NCBI GenBank assembly: GCA_030430975.1
Contig: JAUIKB010000120.1
Location: 1 to 10,149 of the forward strand
Direction: 5' to 3'
Length of the DNA stretch: 10,149 nt
DNA from: Polyangia bacterium
Lineage (GTDB): Bacteria; Myxococcota_A; Polyangia; Polyangiales; Polyangiaceae
In this document: positions 6,591-10,149 of the stretch, one piece after another
Position numbering within the stretch: the first letter of the stretch is position 1
Layout: each line of letters begins with the position of its first letter
The notes under the pieces: generated by a model
What the model was told of the DNA's origin: nothing
The model's database searches: none
The model's input: the letters and a program-made list of their open reading frames with translations, nothing else
Made by a program: the position numbers and the translations under genes

Positions 6591-7952
6591 ATGTCCGGCA
6601 GCGCTCAAATCCTACTCGTAGAAGATGATCCGTCCGGCCGCGAGCTGGCCGAATTCAATCTCTCTGAAGCCGGCTACGACGTCACGGCGGTTGAATCGGC
6701 CGAGGAGGGCCTGGAGCGCGCGGCATCGACTCCGTTTGATCTAGTCATCACCGATCTGCGCTTACCCGGCATGGACGGCATGGCGATGCTGCGTCGGCTC
6801 CGGGCGATTGGGCAGCAAATGCCGGTGCTCGTGATCACGGCGTACGGCAACATCAGCTCGGCCGTGGAGGCGATGAAGGCGGGCGCGTTCGACTTCATCG
6901 GCAAGCCGTTCAATCGCGACCATCTGCTGATGTCGGTCGCCCGCGCTCTTCAGACACGAAGCCTAACGCGAGAGGTGGAGCACCTGCGATCGCGGGTTGG
7001 TGAGTCGTCGCTGATCGCGGTGTCGGAGGTGATGAAGCGGACCCTCAGCGTTTGCGATCGTGTCGCCCAGAGCGACGCGAGCATTCTGATCGTGGGCGAA
7101 ACGGGTTCAGGTAAGGAGCTGGTTGCGCAGCGGATTCACGCTCGGAGCCCACGGGTGAGCGAGCCCTTCGTGGCGATCAACTGCGCGGCCATCCCGGCCG
7201 AGTTGTTGGAGAGCGAACTCTTCGGACACGAGAAGGGTGCATTCACCGGTGCGATGCGGGCGCGCAAGGGGAGGTTTCGCCAAGCGGATGGCGGCACCCT
7301 GTTCCTCGATGAGGTCGCCGAACTCCCCATCGATGTTCAGGGCAAGCTGTTGAGGGTGCTGGAGGCGAGGGTTGTCGATGTGGTGGGCCGGGATGCTCCG
7401 GTTCCCGTGGATGTGCGCGTATTGGCCGCCACCCACCGCCAACTGGACCAGCGAGTCGCGTCCGGCGAATTCCGTGAAGATCTGTTCTATCGGCTCAACG
7501 TGGTTGACATCACCGTGCCGCCGCTGCGTGACCGCCCCGAGGATATCGCGCCGCTCGTTCAACACTTCGTTGCCGAGCTCGGCCAGGGCCGCTCATATCG
7601 CATACCGCGCGAGCTGCTCGCAGAGCTAGAGCGCCGTGCTTGGCCCGGCAACGTGCGCCAGCTGCGCAATGCGTGCGAGCGTCTCGTGTTGCTGAGCGCG
7701 CACGGCGAGCTGGCGATCGACGACCTGCCGAAGGAACGGACCGACACGCCGCACAGTGGCGATCGGTCGCTGCAGGACTGGCCGCCACTACCGGACGATG
7801 GACTCAGCCTGGTCGACTTGGAAAAGCGCGTGATCGAACGCGTGCTCGCGCTCAAGCAAGGCAACGTCACCCACGCAGCCCAGTATCTTCGAATCCCGCG
7901 ACACGTGCTGGCGTACCGCCTATCTAAGTACGGCATCTCCCGCGATGGCTGA
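6591..7952 (+). CDS. Sigma-54-dependent response regulator, NtrC/ZraR type
   Basis: A 453-residue enhancer-binding protein with the full three-domain plan. Receiver domain (about 5-120): acidic pair Glu11/Asp12 (canonical Asp or Glu plus Asp), phosphoacceptor Asp55, Thr83 and Lys105. AAA+ domain (about 140-370): Walker A GETGSGKE (169-176), the sigma-54-contacting loop GAFTGA (216-221), Walker B GGTLFLDE (234-241), arginine-finger region FREDLFYRLNV (294-304) and sensor II WPGNVRQLRN (351-360). Fis-type helix-turn-helix (about 410-450), with GNVTHAAQYLRIPRHVLAYR as recognition region, close in style to ZraR/HydG relatives. All ATPase and sigma-54 contact motifs are intact, so it should activate transcription when phosphorylated. 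It overlaps the kinase gene by 8 bp and follows the cytochrome gene after 16 nt. The likely target is the divergent metal operon, which has a sigma-54 promoter and paired palindromes. Confidence 0.95.
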   Translation: MSGSAQILLVEDDPSGRELAEFNLSEAGYDVTAVESAEEGLERAASTPFDLVITDLRLPGMDGMAMLRRLRAIGQQMPVLVITAYGNISSAVEAMKAGAFDFIGKPFNRDHLLMSVARALQTRSLTREVEHLRSRVGESSLIAVSEVMKRTLSVCDRVAQSDASILIVGETGSGKELVAQRIHARSPRVSEPFVAINCAAIPAELLESELFGHEKGAFTGAMRARKGRFRQADGGTLFLDEVAELPIDVQGKLLRVLEARVVDVVGRDAPVPVDVRVLAATHRQLDQRVASGEFREDLFYRLNVVDITVPPLRDRPEDIAPLVQHFVAELGQGRSYRIPRELLAELERRAWPGNVRQLRNACERLVLLSAHGELAIDDLPKERTDTPHSGDRSLQDWPPLPDDGLSLVDLEKRVIERVLALKQGNVTHAAQYLRIPRHVLAYRLSKYGISRDG

Positions 7953-9036
7953 CAGCCTGTCCTTGCGACGATCGGGCTGGTTTCGCCCCGCGATGTGGCT
8001 CGGAGTGTGGCTGCCGATCGCAGCCGGGACGGTGCTGCATTACTCCACTGGGCACGAATTGATGTGGGCGCACAACGTGCTGCGGCGCCTCTATTATCTG
8101 CCGATTATCTACGCAGCATTCCGTCTGGGCTGGCCGGGTGGGGTCGTCAGCGCGGCGCTCGTGTCGGCGGCGTATGCGCCGCACGCGTTCTTGAGACTGC
8201 CGTTTGTTCATCACGACCCGGCGCCCACAGTGGTGAAGGTTCTCGAAATCGTTCTCTATTTGGCGGTTGGGTTCTTAGTCGGCCGCCTCGCCGAGAAGCT
8301 CGAACAGCGCCGGCTGCAGGTCGAGGCGACGCTGGCGGAGCGCGAGAGACTCGGAGAGGAGCTCGTCCGCGCTGGACGGTTGTCGGTGCTCGGAGAAGTC
8401 GTCGCGGGCATCGCGCACGAGATCAAGAATCCGCTTCACGCTCTGAAAGGCACCGCGGAGGTCGTCGACCCGCTCGTTCCACACGATGCAAAGGAACGGC
8501 GTTTTTGGGACCTGCACGTGTCCGAGCTAGAGCGCTTGGAACGAGTCGCAGAACGGTTCGTTAGCTTCGCTAATCCGCAGCAGCCGACGTTCGAGTCGAT
8601 CGATTTGCGGCAAGTGGCGGAACGGGCAGCCGCACTGGCTATCGCGGATGCGCGCCAACACGAGATTCGCATAGACACCCGCGTTCCGTCGACGGCGGTC
8701 GAGGTGCGAGGCGATACGGATCAACTGGCGCAAGTTGTGCTGAACCTCTGCCTGAATGCGCGTCGCGCCATCGGCGAGGCGGCCGGCACGATTCGAATTT
8801 CTGTCACGGCGAACGCAACCGCACGGGAGCACGAATTGTGCGTAGAAAATGACGGTCCTGATTTGGACGAGGCCGATATGGAGCGGCTGTTCGACCCGTT
8901 CTACGGGCGTGACAAGGGCGGTTCCGGCCTGGGCTTAAGCATCACCGCGCGACTCGTTGAGGCGCACGGTGGGCGAATTATTGCCGAAAACGCTGGACTC
9001 GGCGTGCGGTTTCGCGTGTTGCTGCCGGCGTCGTAG
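7945..9036 (+). CDS. Membrane sensor histidine kinase, partner of the sigma-54 regulator
   Basis: A 363-residue kinase whose start lies 8 bp inside the regulator gene. Four predicted membrane segments (about 14-33, 49-63, 66-83, 97-115) resemble the compact DUF4118/KdpD-like membrane input unit; there is no large periplasmic sensor domain. The two predicted outside loops contain histidines (His37, His44; His89, His90) and Met40, possible metal ligands, though some may simply be family-conserved. A coiled-coil linker (about 113-143) leads to the H-box GIAHEIKNPLHALKG with His158 as phosphoacceptor, the N-box NLCLNARRAI (267-276) and the G2 box GSGLGLSI (326-333). In the G1 box the usual DxGxG reads NDGPD, so the Asp is Asn and the second Gly is Asp. 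Similar variants occur in active kinases such as CusS (VENPG). It should phosphorylate Asp55 of the adjacent regulator. Confidence 0.93.
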   Translation: MADSLSLRRSGWFRPAMWLGVWLPIAAGTVLHYSTGHELMWAHNVLRRLYYLPIIYAAFRLGWPGGVVSAALVSAAYAPHAFLRLPFVHHDPAPTVVKVLEIVLYLAVGFLVGRLAEKLEQRRLQVEATLAERERLGEELVRAGRLSVLGEVVAGIAHEIKNPLHALKGTAEVVDPLVPHDAKERRFWDLHVSELERLERVAERFVSFANPQQPTFESIDLRQVAERAAALAIADARQHEIRIDTRVPSTAVEVRGDTDQLAQVVLNLCLNARRAIGEAAGTIRISVTANATAREHELCVENDGPDLDEADMERLFDPFYGRDKGGSGLGLSITARLVEAHGGRIIAENAGLGVRFRVLLPAS

Positions 9037-9049
9037 ACGCTTGGCGGTT

Positions 9050-9065
9050 CCCGACGCTCATCGGG
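9050..9065. terminator. Short hairpin between convergent genes
   Basis: CCCGA (9050-9054), a six-base loop and TCGGG (9061-9065) form a five-base-pair inverted repeat filling most of the 30-bp gap between the convergent kinase and stress-protein genes. The position suits a shared bidirectional terminator, but the stem is short and has no T-run on either side. Confidence 0.3.
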
Positions 9066-9066
9066 T

Positions 9067-9939
9067 CTACACACCCCAGGCAAGCGCCGGCATGTCCGTT
9101 GCTAGCACGGGATCCGGCGAAGCGTCCGGGTGGTCTCCGCTGCGGCACAGCAACACAGAGCAACTAGCGCGATGTGCGACGACCATCGCCTCGGCACCGA
9201 CTTTGACATCGTCGTGGTCGGTGCGGCCGGTCGCACCAAGCACGATGCACTGGGCGGAGCGCTCTTTGGCAAGTGAAACGAGTGCTGCCCCGGGGCGCTG
9301 TGTTGTGATCACGCATTCGCCATCGAACAGTTCGCGCATACGTGGCCGGGCTCGGCGCGTGTTGGCTTCCTCGTCGAGCTCGTCGGCGGGCTCGGACTTG
9401 AACAAGTGGGCGAACACGCTGAGACTCGAAGATCGCCTGTAGACGCTGTGGAGCGCGATCAGCTGACGACCGCTCAGCTCTGCCCACGCTTTAGCGCTTC
9501 CGGCCGCGAGGTCTGCGGCTTTGGAGAAGTCCGTGCCGACGATCAGCGGGCCCTCGTCTCCGCAGCGGGCGATCAGAACCGAGCAGCTCGCGTGGCGTGC
9601 GATTTTCTCCGCCGTACTAGCCAGCGTGCCAGCGTACCGATCGGCGCCCGCTGACACGACGATCAGCTCGACGTCGAGTTCTTTTGCGGTAGCTAGCACG
9701 CCGCCATGCGGCGACCCGCTCGCGGGAACGGCTTCGACCTCGATGTTCGGGTTGAGCGTCAGCTCGCGCCAACGGCTTTCTGTGGCAGCGATGATGGCTG
9801 CTTCACTCACGACGTTGGTGCTCCACGACGGTTGCACGTGGCAGACGCTGACCGGCTCTCCCGGGGGCGGCAACGCGTTGACCATCTCGCTGAGAGCGTG
9901 GTCGGAGGCGTCTAGGTTGCTGGCGACCAGAATCTTCAT
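9067..9939 (-). CDS. Universal stress protein with two UspA domains
   Basis: A 290-residue cytoplasmic protein made of two UspA folds in tandem. Domain 1 (about 1-126) begins MKILVASNLD and ends AEKIARHASCSVLIAR; its nucleotide loop is shortened and altered (SAGADRYAGTLAST), so the usual G-2x-G-9x-G(S/T) motif is not intact. Domain 2 (about 131-266) begins LIVGTDFSKAA and contains GATG, then nine residues, then Gly248-Ala249, matching the ATP-binding pattern except for Ala in place of Ser/Thr. This suggests one better-preserved nucleotide site in domain 2 and a degenerate one in domain 1. A C-terminal tail (267-290) has no recognised motif. Family members are induced by stress or starvation and often act in hypoxia or envelope stress; the partner here is unknown. 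It is convergent with the kinase, and its ATG overlaps the stop of an uncertain upstream frame. Confidence 0.92.
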   Translation of the reverse strand: MKILVASNLDASDHALSEMVNALPPPGEPVSVCHVQPSWSTNVVSEAAIIAATESRWRELTLNPNIEVEAVPASGSPHGGVLATAKELDVELIVVSAGADRYAGTLASTAEKIARHASCSVLIARCGDEGPLIVGTDFSKAADLAAGSAKAWAELSGRQLIALHSVYRRSSSLSVFAHLFKSEPADELDEEANTRRARPRMRELFDGECVITTQRPGAALVSLAKERSAQCIVLGATGRTDHDDVKVGAEAMVVAHRASCSVLLCRSGDHPDASPDPVLATDMPALAWGV

Positions 9940-10149
9940 ACGAACCGAGTAGCCCGGAGTGCCCGACAGTCCAAGGTCGGACCGCGGAGCAGCAGGCCGG
10001 AACGGCAGGCCGCAAGATCCGGGTTGTGTCCGGCGGCCCGGGAGAGGTTTGGGTGGGCGACGTGCGAAGCCGTCTCGACTAGTCCCAGCGAAGCCGGCGT
10101 TCTGGTGGCGTACGGTCGGAAGGCGCCGCCCACCGGACGGTCGTCGCTA
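9936..10149 (-). CDS. Uncertain partial open frame running off the window edge
   Basis: A minus-strand frame is open from the right edge to a TGA at 9938-9936, about 70 codons with mostly G/C third positions. Its TGA overlaps the ATG of the stress-protein gene (ATGA), the same coupling pattern used in the metal operon. The peptide is Arg/Leu/Pro-rich and unrecognised. It could be the 3' end of a gene in an operon with the stress protein, or simply a chance open frame in the GC-rich leader of that gene. The only other thing seen in this 210-bp region is a weak leader for the stress-protein gene without a clear promoter. Confidence 0.25.
   Translation of the reverse strand, partial: SDDRPVGGAFRPYATRTPASLGLVETASHVAHPNLSRAAGHNPDLAACRSGLLLRGPTLDCRALRATRFV

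Noticed and set aside
1..10149. tRNA, rRNA, insertion sequences, integrase genes or CRISPR arrays
   Set aside because: None could be recognised on either strand; coding density is high and genes look native in composition.

Overview
The window looks like chromosomal DNA of a high-GC Gram-negative bacterium, most likely a myxobacterium in the broad sense (Myxococcota, Polyangia-like). Three things point there: two secreted lipoproteins whose lipobox is followed by a long Gly/Ser/Ala-rich tether, a sigma-54 response regulator paired with a membrane histidine kinase, and strongly G/C-ending codons. This assignment is inference; there is no rRNA or marker gene here.

Layout. (1) 129-1463 (+): a lipoprotein with a Gly-rich tether, a four-Cys module and a beta-propeller-like domain. 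(2) 5273-1556 (-): a tightly coupled three-gene operon, with 4-base overlaps at both junctions. In transcription order it encodes a small DUF3347-type lipoprotein, a TolC/CusC-type outer-membrane factor, and a long CusB-type periplasmic adaptor. The adaptor has an N-terminal heavy-metal-binding domain and a C-terminal DUF3347 domain. No RND pump gene (CusA type) is in the operon or anywhere in the window. (3) 5274-5452: a divergent control region with a good sigma-54 -24/-12 promoter reading into the metal operon and, upstream of it, two GAATATTC palindromes 21 bp apart centre to centre. (4) 5453-9036 (+): a probable three-gene operon encoding a diheme cytochrome c lipoprotein, an NtrC/ZraR-type sigma-54 activator and its histidine kinase. 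(5) 9939-9067 (-): a tandem-domain universal stress protein, convergent with the kinase. The right edge (about 210 bp) holds only an uncertain open frame that runs off the window.

How the parts may work together (inference). The arrangement recalls ZraSR-zraP, where a two-component system drives a divergent sigma-54 promoter for a periplasmic metal-binding protein. Here the kinase would sense a metal or envelope signal and phosphorylate the activator. The activator would bind the twin palindromes about 77 and 98 bp upstream of the predicted transcription start and switch on the operon. The predicted start lies only about 3 nt before the first ATG, and no Shine-Dalgarno sequence is seen, so the mRNA may be nearly leaderless. 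The missing inner-membrane pump and the diheme cytochrome built into the regulator operon are the least ordinary aspects.
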